Assembly: GCF_000149955.1 (NCBI RefSeq)
Contig: NC_030986.1
Span: forward strand, 2,634,084 to 2,698,083
Source: Fusarium oxysporum f. sp. lycopersici 4287
Lineage: Eukaryota; Ascomycota; Sordariomycetes; Hypocreales; Nectriaceae
Length of the DNA stretch: 64,000 bases
Direction of reading: 5' to 3'
A program made the position numbers and the translations under genes. Under the pieces are notes generated by a model. That model was not told the DNA's origin. It saw nothing but the letters and a program-made list of their open reading frames with translations, and made no database searches. This document shows positions 24,215-35,494 of this stretch, in pieces. Each line of letters opens with the position of its first letter. The stretch's first letter is position 1.

Positions 24215-24455
24215 AGAATTCTATTGGTTGTGCCTGTGGGGCCCTTGTTGAGCCCCGAAAAAAATTTCGAAGCTCTGGAGTTGCTTCTCGATTCTTAGTT
24301 TTCTTCTTTTGCAGTGAACAAGAGTCTCAGGAAAACCTCACTCTATCACCATTCTTCATCCTTTCTCTCACTTTTCTGTTTTTCTTGTTTCTTTCCGGCA
24401 TACGCTTTACATTTCATCCTACGTTTGAAACAAAAGTAATCACATAACCGCCACA

Positions 24456-26095
24456 ATGTCTGCTGTTCCTGGTCCCGTTTACGGCCTCGAGGTCCCTCCT
24501 GGAGAGATCTTAATTCCAGCCACCATGGAATTCCCTGCCTCTGTAAGTTCTTCTCTGGTGCGCCGAATCGTTGTTGATGCGATGCAATGCGATGCCTTGC
24601 GCTGGCTCGCTTCCAGTTGGCGGCGCATCATTTGCGATAGCAGTTCGGTATGGTCTTGACCTCATAGTTCTAACCGTGAAATCCTACAGTTCCGCATTAC
24701 CATGGCTGCTGTTGACCCTACCGAAGAGCCTGAGGCCGATGGTGAGGGCAACATTCCTACTGTTCCTCGATCCACCCTGCGCCTCGTCAAGCGTGCTCTC
24801 CCTGGTCTCGATGAGGATGAGGATGATGAGATCGATGATGAATACATGAAGGCTCTCCTCGCCGGCTCCGACGATGAGGAGGACTCTGATGAGGAGGCTA
24901 ACGGTGGCCCTAGCGACCCCGTCAAGGCCAAGAAGCAGAGGCAGGCTGCTGCCATCAAGAAACTTCTTGAGTCTGCCCAGGAGGAATCTGATGAGGAGAT
25001 GGAGGATGCTAAGCCCAACGGCAAGGCCAAGGGCAAGGCGAAGGCTACCGAGGAGGATGAGGATGAGGATGACGACTCCGATGATGACAGCGAGGAGGGT
25101 GCCGATCTTGAGAACTTTGTCATCTGCACTCTCGATACTGAAAGAGTGAGTCTACGAAAGCAGAATCCCGAAATTGTCTGCTAACTTTAGTGTAAGAACT
25201 ACCAGCAACCCCTCGATATCACTGTCAACCATGGCGAGAAGGTTTTCTTTGTCGTTACTGGTACTCATACCATCTACCTCACCGGAAACTACATCATGGA
25301 CGATGATGAGGATGAGGACGATGAGGACGAGGATGACTACGATCTTTCTCCCGATGAGCTTGAATACGCCCTCGAGGGTGAGGAGAGCGACGAGAGTGAC
25401 GAGCTTGATGGTGTCCAGGACCCCCGTGTTCAGGAGATTGAGTCTGACGAGGAGGAGGCCCCCAAGCTCGTTTCCGTCCAAAAGGGCAAGAACAAGCGCG
25501 CCGCTGAAGAGGCCACCGAGGGTCTTGACGAGCTCATCTCTAAGGATGATGCCAAGCTGTCCAAGAAGCAACAGAAGAAGCTCAAGAACAACAAGGGCGA
25601 GGCTGTTGCTACCGAGGAGAAGAAGGACGCTAAGAAGGTTCAATTCGCAAAGAACCTCGAACAGGGCCCTACTGGCTCTGCTGAGAAGGCTAAGCAGGGC
25701 AAGGCCACCACCGGTGTCAAGGTTGTTCAGGGCGTGACCATCGACGACCGAACTATTGGCAACGGCCGCACTGTTAAGAACGGCGACACTGTTGGTGTCC
25801 GATACATCGGCAAGCTCCAGAACGGAAAGCAGTTCGACGGTAAGTAACTAGCTCACGTGGTATCTTCAACTTGATTAACATTTTGATAGCCAACAAGAAG
25901 GGTAAGCCTTTCTCCTTCAAGGCTGGCAAGGGACAAGTGATCAAGGGCTGGGACATTGGTGTTATTGGCATGGCTATTGGTGGTGAGCGCCGTCTCACTA
26001 TCCCCGCTCATCTTGCCTACGGCTCCCGTGGCCTTCCTGGCATTCCCGCCAATAGCACATTGATCTTCGATGTCAAACTTCTTGAGATCAAGTGA
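24456..26095 (+). CDS. FPR4: Nucleolar FKBP-type peptidyl-prolyl isomerase (Fpr3/Fpr4 class)
   Basis: Four exons (24456-24542, 24690-25145, 25191-25839, 25890-26095) join in phase to 465 residues. The N-terminal part is a nucleoplasmin-like domain: [14 protein letters not shown], then across the first junction [13 protein letters not shown], and later [20 protein letters not shown] with [13 protein letters not shown]. Long Asp/Glu and Lys-rich tracts separate it from the C-terminal FKBP domain. That domain has the usual order: [34 protein letters not shown] (the Trp at the pocket floor), [18 protein letters not shown] and a closing FDVKLLEIK. Proteins of this class sit in the nucleolus, isomerise prolines in histone tails and act as histone chaperones. 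Fpr3 and Fpr4 cannot be told apart here. The spliced length is near that of other filamentous fungi. Confidence 0.92.
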
Positions 26096-26811
26096 GTGTA
26101 GCATATGCCTCCTCTCACTCGACACCAAGCCGACTTGCCACCGACCTCGTGACATAATACCCCCCAAACAGAGGTGGCAGAGTCTGGCGACAAGTTGATG
26201 ACGTCGTGACGCCTGTATTCCCCAGGCTTCATATATCATATCTGCTGTTCACCCGGTGTTGTTGTTTTGCATGCGAGGATAAGAGAGCCCGGACTTGTAC
26301 ATTCTGCCGAGGGCCTTCGATGTTTTAGAACAGAGACAAGGTGGCCATTTAGAAAGGCAAAACAGGAATGATGTGGCGAGGACCGTCCCCGTTGCATGAC
26401 ATGAATTGGCGTACGATAAAAAGGGTTATGCTTGCGCTTTGCTATTGATGGCGGGATAATTTTCCCTGTGCCTGAAAGGATTTTGTAAGGTTATGCAGAT
26501 AAAATACTATTTCTTTCCTTTTCATTTGATGTTTCCTACCTGTCGATCCTTCTCCGTGTTGGTTTCCTTATGAGATTCATGAAGTCGTGATGTCGAACCT
26601 TCCCAGCACCGACTACCTTACCTGAGGTAGGTTCATCTCCTTCTGGACTCAACGGCCTCCGACTCTACTCCGCAACAACATCGCCGAGAGAAAAGCTCGA
26701 GCGCCATTCTCTCCGCATCTGGCTACTGCATTATCTTATTAAACGCGGCCTGCCCTCAGATATTCATCGATGCAGTGCTAACCTTCTCTTTATTGACTAC
26801 CCTGGAGCATC
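26096..26811. other. Intergenic spacer
   Basis: 3' flank of the FKBP gene and promoter of the kinase locus. No coding region is supported and no repeat of the MITE-like family is present. A TACCTTACCTGAGGTAGG motif lies near 26618. Confidence 0.55.
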
Positions 26812-29653
26812 ATGGCACCAACCCTGCTCAAGAAAGCCAGTCAACAATTCGTTCGTCTTTCGTCCTGCGATTCGAAGAATATAATTGAAGCGTCTCCAGG
26901 ATCTAAATTGATTATTACAGACGGCTCAGAGGTGCAAAATTCACGGAAATTTCGCAATGGTGGTTCCAAAAGATGGGCACCTTTTCGAGGTGCCTTCAAG
27001 AACATGAGAAAAAGCGCACGCAGTCGTAAGCTATCCTATCTGTCTTGTTCTTATCCCATTAACATGCAGTAGGTGCTGAAGTATCCAAAGATGCTCATGA
27101 CCTCCCCGAAGACCAAGCCAAACCCCATTTACTTTTCAGATCTGTCCCAAGACTTGAACGTGGAACGAGAAGTCCAGATGCAAAGGAAGTAATGATACGA
27201 AAGTTGGGGTTGCATCCCACGGCTATGACATCCAACTCTACTTTGGTGATCCGAAATTCCCCAAAACGAGCACGAAGTTCTCTGCAGCTGGTCAATCCTA
27301 CTCCCTCCAGTGGACTGATCACTCCGCCCTCTTCTGAGGCATGCGATACACTCACAACAGCCGATGAAAAGTCCACAGCGAAAACTTCGATGGAATCATC
27401 TACGTTGCCGAACTGGGAAATCATGGATAGACGATACAATAGACGAAATCCATGGACCCGCTCAAGCCCTGAAGGCCGCGCTCTCAGTACTATTCCCGAG
27501 GCCGGTGTTGTTCTTGCTCGACCTACCATTGCAACTGTAGAGAGGGCATCCGCCGCCAAGATTTTCCTCGAGACTTACTTCAATGAACTTCTCTATAAAC
27601 CAAATGCAAGAGCTTTGCGGGACCAGTGCCTTGAGTCTCAGTTGTGCAACTATTTGCTAATAACACCAGAGGAGAAGGAGAAGATTCGGGTGCAATATAG
27701 AAGGCAGGAAACGTGCCATCTCAGAGAGTCGAGGGCAATGAGGGCAGGTTCTTTGGCTTACCATGGAAACCAGGACTCCTCCCCCTTGGCCAACAACTAC
27801 GAGCCACTTCAAATTCTAGGCAAAGGCAGTTTCGGAGTAGTCAGACTGGTGCGTGAAAAACCTGCTCCAGGACACGCTTTCCCCGGCCAAGTCTATGCTA
27901 TGAAAGTCATTCGAAAGACAGAAATGCTGCGGAACAGCCAAGAAGGCCATCTGCGGGCTGAGAGGGATTTTCTTGTGGCTTCTGAAGGATCACAGTGGTT
28001 AGTACCAAAGCTGACCAACACTACAAGGTGACTGACTGACTGAAGCACCTTCTCAGGGCTGTTCCACTGATTGCCAGCTTTCAAGACACAACGAACCTCT
28101 ACCTGGTGATGGAGTACATGCCTGGTGGCGATTTCCTCGGATTACTCATTCGGCAAAACATTCTGCAGGAACCCATTGCACAGTTTTACATCGCAGAGAT
28201 GATCCTTGCTATTGAAGAGGCCCATCGCTTGAACTTTATTCACCGTGACATAAAACCAGACAACTTCCTCATATCCGCGACTGGTCACTTAAAAATATCC
28301 GACTTTGGGCTAGCATTTAATGATCACTGGTCCCACGACGCAGCATACTATAATACCCACCGGTATTCCTTGGTCCGAAGACTAAATATGAACATCAATG
28401 GTGACGAGACGGATCAAAAAGGCAGTAAGGATCTCCTGAAGCATCTTGAGTGGTACCAGTCCCTTGTTTCCGGACTTGACAGGCATGGGAAACATCCATT
28501 GGCGAGTAACGAGGACTTGCGAAGTCTTATCGGTTGGAGAAATCGACATGGTAATCGCACTGCTGCGCGTTCCGTCGTTGGTACCAGTCAGTATATGGCT
28601 CCTGAAGTCGTTCTTAGTCAGAAATATGACGGGAGGTGTGACTAGTAGAGCATCGGCATCATCCTGTATGAATGCCTGTACGGGCAGACGCCCTTTCTAG
28701 CAGAAGAAGGACGCAAGCAGACGAAACAAAACATCGTTGTGAGTATGTCCGTATCAACTTGAACAAGGTAAATGACTGACAGTGGCCGCAGGACTTCAAG
28801 AAGAACTTTCAGTTTCCACCCAGGCCATTCNNNNNNNNNNNNNNNNNNNNNNNNNNNNNNNNNNNNNNNNNNNNNNNNNNNNNNNNNNNNNNNNNNNNNN
28901 NNNNNNNNNNNNNNNNNNNNNNNNNNNNNNNNNNNNNNNNNNNNNNNNNNNNNNNNNNNNNNNNNNNNNNNNNNNNNNNNNNNNNNNNNNNNNNNNNNNN
29001 NNNNNGTCAACAGTCACGACACTTTACTCTCATAAATCCTTGAACTACAAAAAATGTGCGGGATCGTGCCGTTCGTCAAAGGCCTTTACGGAGGATCTCA
29101 TGGAAGCCATTGATGACCTCTTCCCAAACCGTTCTGCGGATTCGGCACCGCTTATCAATAATCGCCAACCATTTCAACTTCAGCAGCCCCATCGGCAACA
29201 CACTACTTTGATGAATCCGAACTATTGGAAGACTGGTCTGAGTCGATACCGTCGGGCGTCTGTCTCAAATCGGAAGATGTCAAGGAGTTACTTTTTGGAT
29301 TTGATACCCATGTGCAAGCAAAGGCTATGGAGCTTATCAAAATCCCGTTCGACGCGGCCAAGCTTCGAAGTATAGACCGTGATATTGATTCATCAAAGGA
29401 ACTTCAGCCGAGTGAGAAGGCTACACTGAAGCAGTTTATTAGATTTTATGGTCATAAAGAGCGCAAACGACCAAGAGACATGTTGCTCCGGGACAAGGAT
29501 ACCAAAAAGACTTCATTAAGAATTCGAAAAGAGACGGCTTTCATGGGCTATACCTGGCGTCGGATGAGACCCGGTGGATATATCGATCCAAAAGTAACAG
29601 AGATGCCCAACATGGACGAAAGCCAGGCTTTGACACCGAACATTGAGTGTTGA
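26812..29653 (+). pseudogene. NDR/LATS-family AGC protein kinase, apparently disrupted and gapped
   Basis: Exons 26812-27025, 27070-27997 and 28057-28738 join in phase, and a fourth begins at 28792 and enters the assembly gap. The N-terminal regulatory region has the Mob-binding pattern ERASAAKIFLETYFNELL and RRQETCHLRESRAMRAG. The kinase domain is intact in most places: LGKGSFGVVRLV (Gly loop), VYAMKVIRK (ATP lysine), FIHRDIKPDNF (catalytic loop), ISDFGLAF (Mg loop) and SQYMAPEVV. It also has the long NDR-type insert between DFG and APE. At the conserved DWWS position, however, the codons read GAC TAG TAG AGC (28640-28651), two stops in a row. The frame resumes as SIGIILYECLYGQTPF. Beyond the gap the C-terminal tail THYFDESELLEDWSESIPSG is in frame up to the stop at 29651, but the 200 nt before it need frame changes. 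NDR kinases drive polar growth and septation. Probably a pseudogene, or else a sequence problem. Confidence 0.75.
28831..29005. other. Assembly gap (175 N)
   Basis: A run of N inside the kinase locus, so the C-lobe of the kinase domain is missing from the data. Open frames that cross it are artefacts. Confidence 0.99.
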
Positions 29654-29843
29654 ATAAAAAGAAAAGGAAGCCGGTATGAGATACGAAGGTGTTCAGCCCT
29701 CAAAATCATCGAGAGCAGTATTACGAATAGACATTAAGCGCTAGGCCTTATTGGCATGTATACCTTCATCCTGATCCTCATTTCATCATCCTAGCCCTAT
29801 GCAGAAACATCAAATCATTACCATAATATTAAGCGTGCATCCT

Positions 29844-31522
29844 TCATTGCGATTTGGACCTTTGGTTGGTATTGCTGTACGAACCAGACTCTGTTAAAGC
29901 AGCTGGGTCACCAGATGCAACGGCTTTGGCATTGCGAATCTCCCACTCAAATTCCTTGAGGGCCCGGATTTCCCAAGAGAAGAAGAGTAGCGAGAGCAGA
30001 CCATCGATAACACCAGCGACCAAGCTAAGACTGCTGGCCAGCATGAGGACGAATGCGACATAATTTCCAGGACTAAACCAGACAGCGACAAGACATGCTA
30101 GCCAGACAAGCAATGCGCCAAAGAAGTGCACACCCCGCCAGTAGCGCTGGCGAATCTCGCGAGCATGGTATTTTTGTATCATTCCCAGAATCTCATCATA
30201 GGTGGACGCGTGAAATAAATCGCGATTAAAGAAGCGACCTCGCCTCAGCTGGGTATCGGGATCCGCAGTCTGCGCTGCGTCACCTGAGTGAATGCTGCTA
30301 GCCGGGCTACTGGGGGCCAAGTATGCGCCAGTCTGGAGAGCAGCAGATGGTGTTTCGGAGCGGGGATCAGCTTTAATAGGCAATGGGGAAGGGGTATGCC
30401 GGACGAGCGTGGCTTGAACAGCAAAGTGGTCGGAGAGGGAACAGAGGAGATCAGGATGCCGCTCAGTCATTGAAACATGAGCCGACTTGACGATCCAACC
30501 AGGAGCGGTAGCAGGAGCATCGGGGTCGATACCTGTCGAGGCAAAGATGTAGTCGAGTCGCTGACCTTGAGGATCAATCGTATCGGGTGGGACCTCGCAG
30601 AGATCGCCTCCCTTGAGCCGGTTCTGCTGATTTTTGTTCCAGCGCCATGTATTATAGACGGAATTGCTAGTTGCGCCATTCTCGACAAGATTGAAGTCGG
30701 CTGTCGGTAATGGCCGATGACGATCCTTCTCAGATGGATGGTAGGCAGGACCAAGAGCGCTGTCAGGGTGTAATTTGCGCCAGACGTCATGAACAGGCGC
30801 ATGTGCTGTTATTACACGGTGAAATATGGACAAGGGTAACATGTTGAAATCACCCATTCCGATAACGAGGTGTCCACGTTCAGCAGCGCCGCGCAAAAGC
30901 TTTGAAATCTCCCATGACTGCGCAACTCGATGGCAATCGTATGTACTCACGGGCTCGGGCTCGTATGGGGAGTGAGTCTACGAATTCAAGTCAATTAACA
31001 GGCTGAAAAGCGATATAACAGATTCAGACTCACATGTGTGTTGAAGACCTCGATAATGTCCTTTCTCCTTGGCCCAAAGCGAATTTTGGCGCAAGCAACA
31101 CCCTTGCCTACATACCAGTCTCCTCTCCAAAATGCAGTTGGCCGTCCATTGAGGGGATACTTGAACATGGTACTCTCCTCGATCGGCCAGTGACTCAAGA
31201 TGGCCAGACCGCCACCAAAAGCACCGCTGTGGTAGAACTTTCCATACGGGAGAACCTGGCGGGTGTGATGCCGAATGGCTTGGTAGTCCTCCTGCGTAAA
31301 ACATTCCTGCAAGGAAACGATATGCGGTGTAGGGACAGCATGTGCAATTCTATGACCTATCTCGTCAAGCCTTGCAACTCGCTGGGTCGATATGTAGCGA
31401 AGACCCCAGCAGTTGAGGGTCAAGAGGTTGATCTCAGAGGGGAGATTATGAACATCATCATTGTTGACGGCAATGGTGGAAGGCGTTGTGACATGCTCAG
31501 CAGCGTCACTTGCCATGACCAT
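29844..31522 (-). CDS. ISC1: Inositol phosphosphingolipid phospholipase C (neutral sphingomyelinase family)
   Basis: Two exons, 31522-31034 and 30977-29844, join in phase to 540 residues. The junction gives EVFNTHTHSPYEPEP, as expected in this family. The endonuclease/exonuclease/phosphatase fold is complete. It starts INLLTLNCWGLRYIS (Asn), then IVSLQECFTQEDY (metal-binding Glu), SGAFGGGLAILSHWP (P-loop-like segment), VIGMGDFNMLPLS (Asp and Asn), GQRLDYIFAS and LLCSLSDHFAVQAT (closing Asp-His pair). Two membrane helices lie near the C-terminus (GALLVWLACLVAVWF and FVLMLASSLSLVAGVIDGLL), which tether the enzyme to ER or mitochondrial membranes. It hydrolyses inositol phosphosphingolipids to ceramide. 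MVM at the start allows initiation at 31522 or 31516. A CGCGTCGCGT element lies about 330 bp upstream. Confidence 0.93.
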
Positions 31523-31849
31523 GGCGCCGGTGGAGTATGCGGAAGTAATGGTGACTGATATGTCTCGTAAATATCAGACCGTCGGAGGAAGAGGGTGAGA
31601 CAAGGGACCGGGCATGGGACAAGTTTTGGATCTCAGGTCGGAGGGTGGAAATATTGAACGTGGCGCGATGCCTCGGCTGCTGGATATTAGTTAATTAGAT
31701 GAGGGCACCGGCCAGGTGTCACTGCTATTAGCGGTAGAGCCTAAGAAGCGTAAAAACGACAATAGTACAAATTAGTTACGATCGAAAGCAAAATTCTAAA
31801 ATGAGGGAGATGCGATGGACGGTCACCGCCAAGGAAAAGGAGTGAGAAC

Positions 31850-31859
31850 ACGCGACGCG
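31850..31859 (-). promoter_or_regulatory. MCB-like element, third copy of the CGCGTCGCGT 10-mer
   Basis: Reads ACGCGACGCG on the plus strand and CGCGTCGCGT on the ISC1 sense strand, about 330 bp before the ISC1 start. Identical to the sites upstream of dUTPase and PCNA. Confidence 0.4.
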
Positions 31860-32249
31860 AAGGAGTCTAATGTGATAATTTACAGAACACTAATTGAACC
31901 AATACCACGCCTCCTTCTTGTTTGGGGGCACTGCCGGTACTTGTGGTCACCCGGACCATCCGCTCCAAAGGAGGGGCCGATACCTGTGGGGCTGATTACC
32001 GAACGGGAGGTCTACATACTACTCCGTAAGTTAGTAGGTATAGATGCGGCAGGGGTCGAGGAAAGCCGAGTGATAGAGCAACAATGATTAGTGATGCACT
32101 ACTAAAGTCATAGGGGTTGTTCCTCTTGTTGCTGGCGCCCTTCTGTCTCATGCAATTTTGTTCTTTGAGAAGTTAGCGTCATGATAACTATTAGTATATT
32201 TATTAGAGATAGACTATTCTCGTTGCGTCCCTTCGCTAAGGTATTATTC

Positions 32250-32365
32250 AGGCCTGAGGTCAAGATGCCAAAACAAATTCATCATATTGCCTCCCGACTT
32301 TAGACTAACTGACCTAAGTCTTGTCTCTCTTAGGATCAAGGCCCTAAGTTTTCTTGCCCCCTCTA
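32250..32365 (-). repeat. MITE-like element, copy G
   Basis: The right end CCCTAAGTTTTCTTGCCCCC is the complement of the family left terminus. The interior GACCTAAGTCTTGTCTCTCT and TTTAGACTAACTGACC is recognisable. The left end is eroded. Confidence 0.55.
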
Positions 32366-32780
32366 GTTTAGGTAGGCACTTTAAACGGCCTCAGCTCTCG
32401 TTTTGAACTAACATAGAAGCTTCCAGGAACCCTGCAATTCCACCGGTAAAATAAAGTTACCATACTATCAGATTCAGAGCTTCATCCTTCTCCTCACTCT
32501 TATCCTCACACTCAATCTCAGCTGCCACATGGCGAGCTTCATCATTGGTTCGATACCCCTCATCGAACTTGAGAGGCGTCATGCGTCATTCTTGGGTATC
32601 CATCATAGAACCATCTGGTAAAGTCCAGGTATGTACGGAACTCTTCACTTGTAGCCACTACTGCCCGGATCTATATGACCTTCTCATGTCTGGTTCACCC
32701 AACGCCTATAAGTTTAATTAAGAATACTATTCTCTTGATAGTCATAACCTTCAACTTATAACTGTCCATCCACATTCGCA

Positions 32781-33473
32781 ATGTCTGTAGTCTTTGAATC
32801 TCTTCTCATCAAGTTCAAACCCATCCTGGTTGAACACCCCGAATCCCCTCCGGCTTCTTTCTCATCTGTGACCGATCACCTCAAGTCAATTCCTGGGGTC
32901 GAGTCCGTTTACCTTGGCAGGCCCCTCGAGAAGCCTGATTACTGGGTTCTGGGCATCCGTTGGGCCTCGCGCCCTGCCTATGATGCCTTCGTTTCCGGCT
33001 CTGCTGCCACCGATTGGCATGCCTCTTTGCGCGCCCTGCTGACTGAGCACCCTATCGTCAGTCCGATCGCAGAGTATACAGGCCGTGCCGAGCTCGCCCT
33101 CCATGCACCCATTACAGAGTTTTGTACCTGTTGGGGTGCTGATGAAACCTTCACGGAGGATAACATGAAGCCATTCGCCGTTGCTTGTGAGGAGGGTGGG
33201 TTGGCTGGGCTTCATGGCTTGGCTTATGGCGAATTTGTACAAGGAGAACATGAGAAGCCTTCAGTTATTCCTGGTCGAGCATCCAGGCTACTGATGGGTT
33301 GGGATAGCAAAGAGGCCCATTTGCAACACAAAAACAATGGAAGTGGTAAGTCTCATTTCTTGATGTTGCGCCATTAGTACTGACTGAATTGCACCAAAGT
33401 AATTGATGATAACGTATACTATTTGCTTGCTCGGAATAAGAGCCTTGAAATAGTGAGCCATCTAGGAAGTTAA
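32781..33473 (+). CDS. Small dimeric alpha/beta-barrel-like protein, function unknown
   Basis: Two exons (32781-33345 and 33400-33473) give 212 residues. The intron has donor GTAAGT, branch CTGAC and acceptor AAAG. Without splicing the frame ends 11 codons later, so a shorter product is possible. The sequence looks like two ferredoxin-like halves. The first holds FESLLIKFKPILVE and SIPGVESVYLGRPLEKPDYW, with WASRPAYDAFVSGS. The second starts ITEFCTCWGADETFTEDNMK and includes ASRLLMGWDSKEAHLQHK. The strand-helix pattern and the Gly-Trp near DSKEAHL resemble antibiotic-monooxygenase or stress-response A/B barrel proteins, which are common and mostly uncharacterised in fungi. No catalytic residues can be assigned. 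No targeting signal is visible. Confidence 0.65.
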
Positions 33474-34030
33474 TAGTGAGAGCCTGAGTAACTAACATCT
33501 CATGTAGTATCATGTCCCTTTCAAAAAGCTCTGAGACTCAGCTTCACGCCCAAAGCTTGCAGATAATATCAGATTGTTATTGGATTAAGTAGAGAACAAA
33601 ATAACACTGAGTCAATGCGCCGTCGAAAATCAGATACCTTGAAAGCTGTCACTTGTCAATGTGAGGCTCTCTCTTCCTGCCAATAAGCACCGTCTTGTTC
33701 CCGTATTCGTCCCGATGAAATGCGATCCGTCCTTGACACCATTTCTATACCATTCAATCATCCTGCGACTTTTCTTACCCACCCTTGAAACTTCATCTCA
33801 GGTGGGTGGAATGGTCTTCTCAAACTTCTGAACTGTACCCGGTGGCCTGATATCGCCCTCATTTTGAACCTCCAAAACACACTGCATCCTCCTTTTAGCC
33901 TCTCGATGTCCCCTGCAAATAGCTTTCTGTTCGTCCTATTCCGTTGATCGCTCGAACGTCGTCGTACCGGTATCAAAAAGTTAGATACGATGTTTCTCCG
34001 ATTCTGTATTAGGATTTCAAGGTTAGAAAT
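33474..34030. other. Convergent intergenic region
   Basis: Between the 3' ends of the barrel-like gene (+) and the KH-domain gene (-). No coding frame with recognisable content, consistent with 3' UTR sequence. Confidence 0.55.
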
Positions 34031-35494
34031 TTAACTCTTGCTGGATCTGTTTTGCACCTCACCAAGTCGAGAGTAGAGCATGTACAATGCCATACGGTTA
34101 CATTCCTCCGTTCCGGTAATAGTCACCAGTCGCTCGTTACTATTGTCCTGCGGCTCGTTGATCTTGATCACGCTGTTGCTCATTTGGCGGATCTCGTTGA
34201 TCTTTTGTCCACCCTTGCCGATGATAGCACCGACCATATCGTTCGGGATGTAAATCTGCTGTGTGATGGGCCCGCCGGGGATGGCACCGCCCATGGGCTG
34301 AGCTTGGGGAGCACCACCATGAGGTTGAGGACCAGCATGAGGGGCCATGTGCGGTTGGGCGTGAGGAGCTGCGCCATAGGCACCTCCTCCCTGAGCACCG
34401 CCATAATGCATAGGCATGGCAGGGTTGGCCTGAGCAGCTGCGTGGGGGTATTGCTGAGGATAAGGCGCGGGTGGCATATGATGAGATCGCCGGTCGTTGT
34501 GGCGGCCGTAATTTTCACTTCGTCCGTAGTGGCCCGAGGCAGGTTGGGGTGAGTAGGGAACAACTTGCATGCCGCCTGGGATCGAGCCAGCAGGGGCGCC
34601 GCTACGGGTTGCGTAGGCAGACGCAGCAGGACCTCCAAACCTATCGTTAAGCTGTTCGAGAAGGGTGCTGCCAACATAGTAAGTTGCGATATGGACGGCA
34701 TCAGCGACACCCATCACTACCAGCGATCTCTCGCTTGACATAGGTAAACATGAGTCAGAAGCGTTCAACCGAGCACCAGATGCCTCTTGGATCTCACGAA
34801 TACGGGCACCACCCTTACCAATGATGGAGCCAATCAAAATGTGCGGAATGAGTAGCCGTAAGGGATATGTTTTTGAAGATGCGGTTGAGGATTCGTTGAG
34901 GGGTTCGTTGTTCAGTGTTCGGATGATCAAGCCAAAAGCCTGAATTGATGTTAATTTGTAAACCATGCGTCAGGAGAATCACCATACCTTAGCTACAGCG
35001 TCCACTATACCGCTGACAGTAAGAATACGTTCAACGGCCCCCTTTTGGTAGTCGCTGACTGTGCACTTAGCGTTGGAAAGCTTCCTGATGTTGGAAACAT
35101 TCTCGCCCCCCTTTCCAATGACGGTAGCTGCCTCCGGGCTCGAGATAACAGCGCGAATGTGAATCCATGAGGTCTCGTCATGAGCAGCAGCAGACGTTAC
35201 AGCGTTGGATGCAGAGGCAGCAACTGTGGCGGCAGCGGCGGCCTTAGTGTCAGATGCATGGTCCAAAGCGGCATCGTCATCATCTTCAGACTTATGGGCT
35301 CCGTTGACCTTATCATCATGGTCCTCTGCAGGGACCTCGGTGGGAGCTTCAGGGACCTCAACATCGTCGTCGTGCTTGTTCTTGTCGAGAGCAGGTCGTT
35401 TGGCATCGGGCTGATCACCAGCGCGTGAGGGCGAAGAAGCTTCTTCCAAAGGGCGTTTAGCCGACTGGGTTGGTTGTGTTGGGGAAGCAGACAT
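34031..35494 (-). CDS. Three-KH-domain RNA-binding protein (Rnc1/PBP2/HEK2 class)
   Basis: Two exons (35494-34988 and 34939-34031) give 471 residues. The frame opens from a GTG at 35515, but the first ATG gives MSASPTQPTQSAKRP. The first 90 residues are acidic and Ala-rich. Three KH domains are marked by GXXG loops: VIGKGGENVSNIRKLSNA (split from its end by the intron), SIIGKGGARIREIQEASGAR and AIIGKGGQKINEIRQMSN. The linker between KH2 and KH3 is rich in Pro, Ala, His, Gln and Gly. Its architecture, with KH1-KH2 close together and KH3 at the C-terminus, is that of fission yeast Rnc1 and budding yeast Pbp2/Hek2. These bind pyrimidine-rich mRNA and influence stability, localisation and MAPK signalling. 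Direct target unknown. Confidence 0.88.

Larger units (their letters stand above)
23273..24455. other. Intergenic region with an AT-rich tract and two inverted MITE-like copies
   Basis: An almost pure A/T stretch runs from about 23490 to 23550. Repeat copies E (minus) and F (plus) follow, then the promoter of the FKBP gene with an inverted GATA pair (24195-24214), a CCAAT-type ATTGG at about 24223 and a pyrimidine-rich leader (24300-24400). Confidence 0.6.
31523..32780. other. Divergent intergenic region
   Basis: Promoters of ISC1 (-) and of the small barrel-like gene (+). It holds one ACGCGACGCG site (31850-31859) and repeat copy G (32250-32365). The 90-codon frame at 31815 has no recognisable features. 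Confidence 0.6.

Noticed and set aside
28642..29375. Frames that cross the run of N at 28831-29005
   Set aside because: Their continuity depends on unknown bases, so they carry no coding evidence.
32547..32557. GGTTCGATACC, resembling a tRNA B box
   Set aside because: No A box at the right distance and no cloverleaf stems could be drawn around it. I found no tRNA or rRNA gene anywhere in the window.
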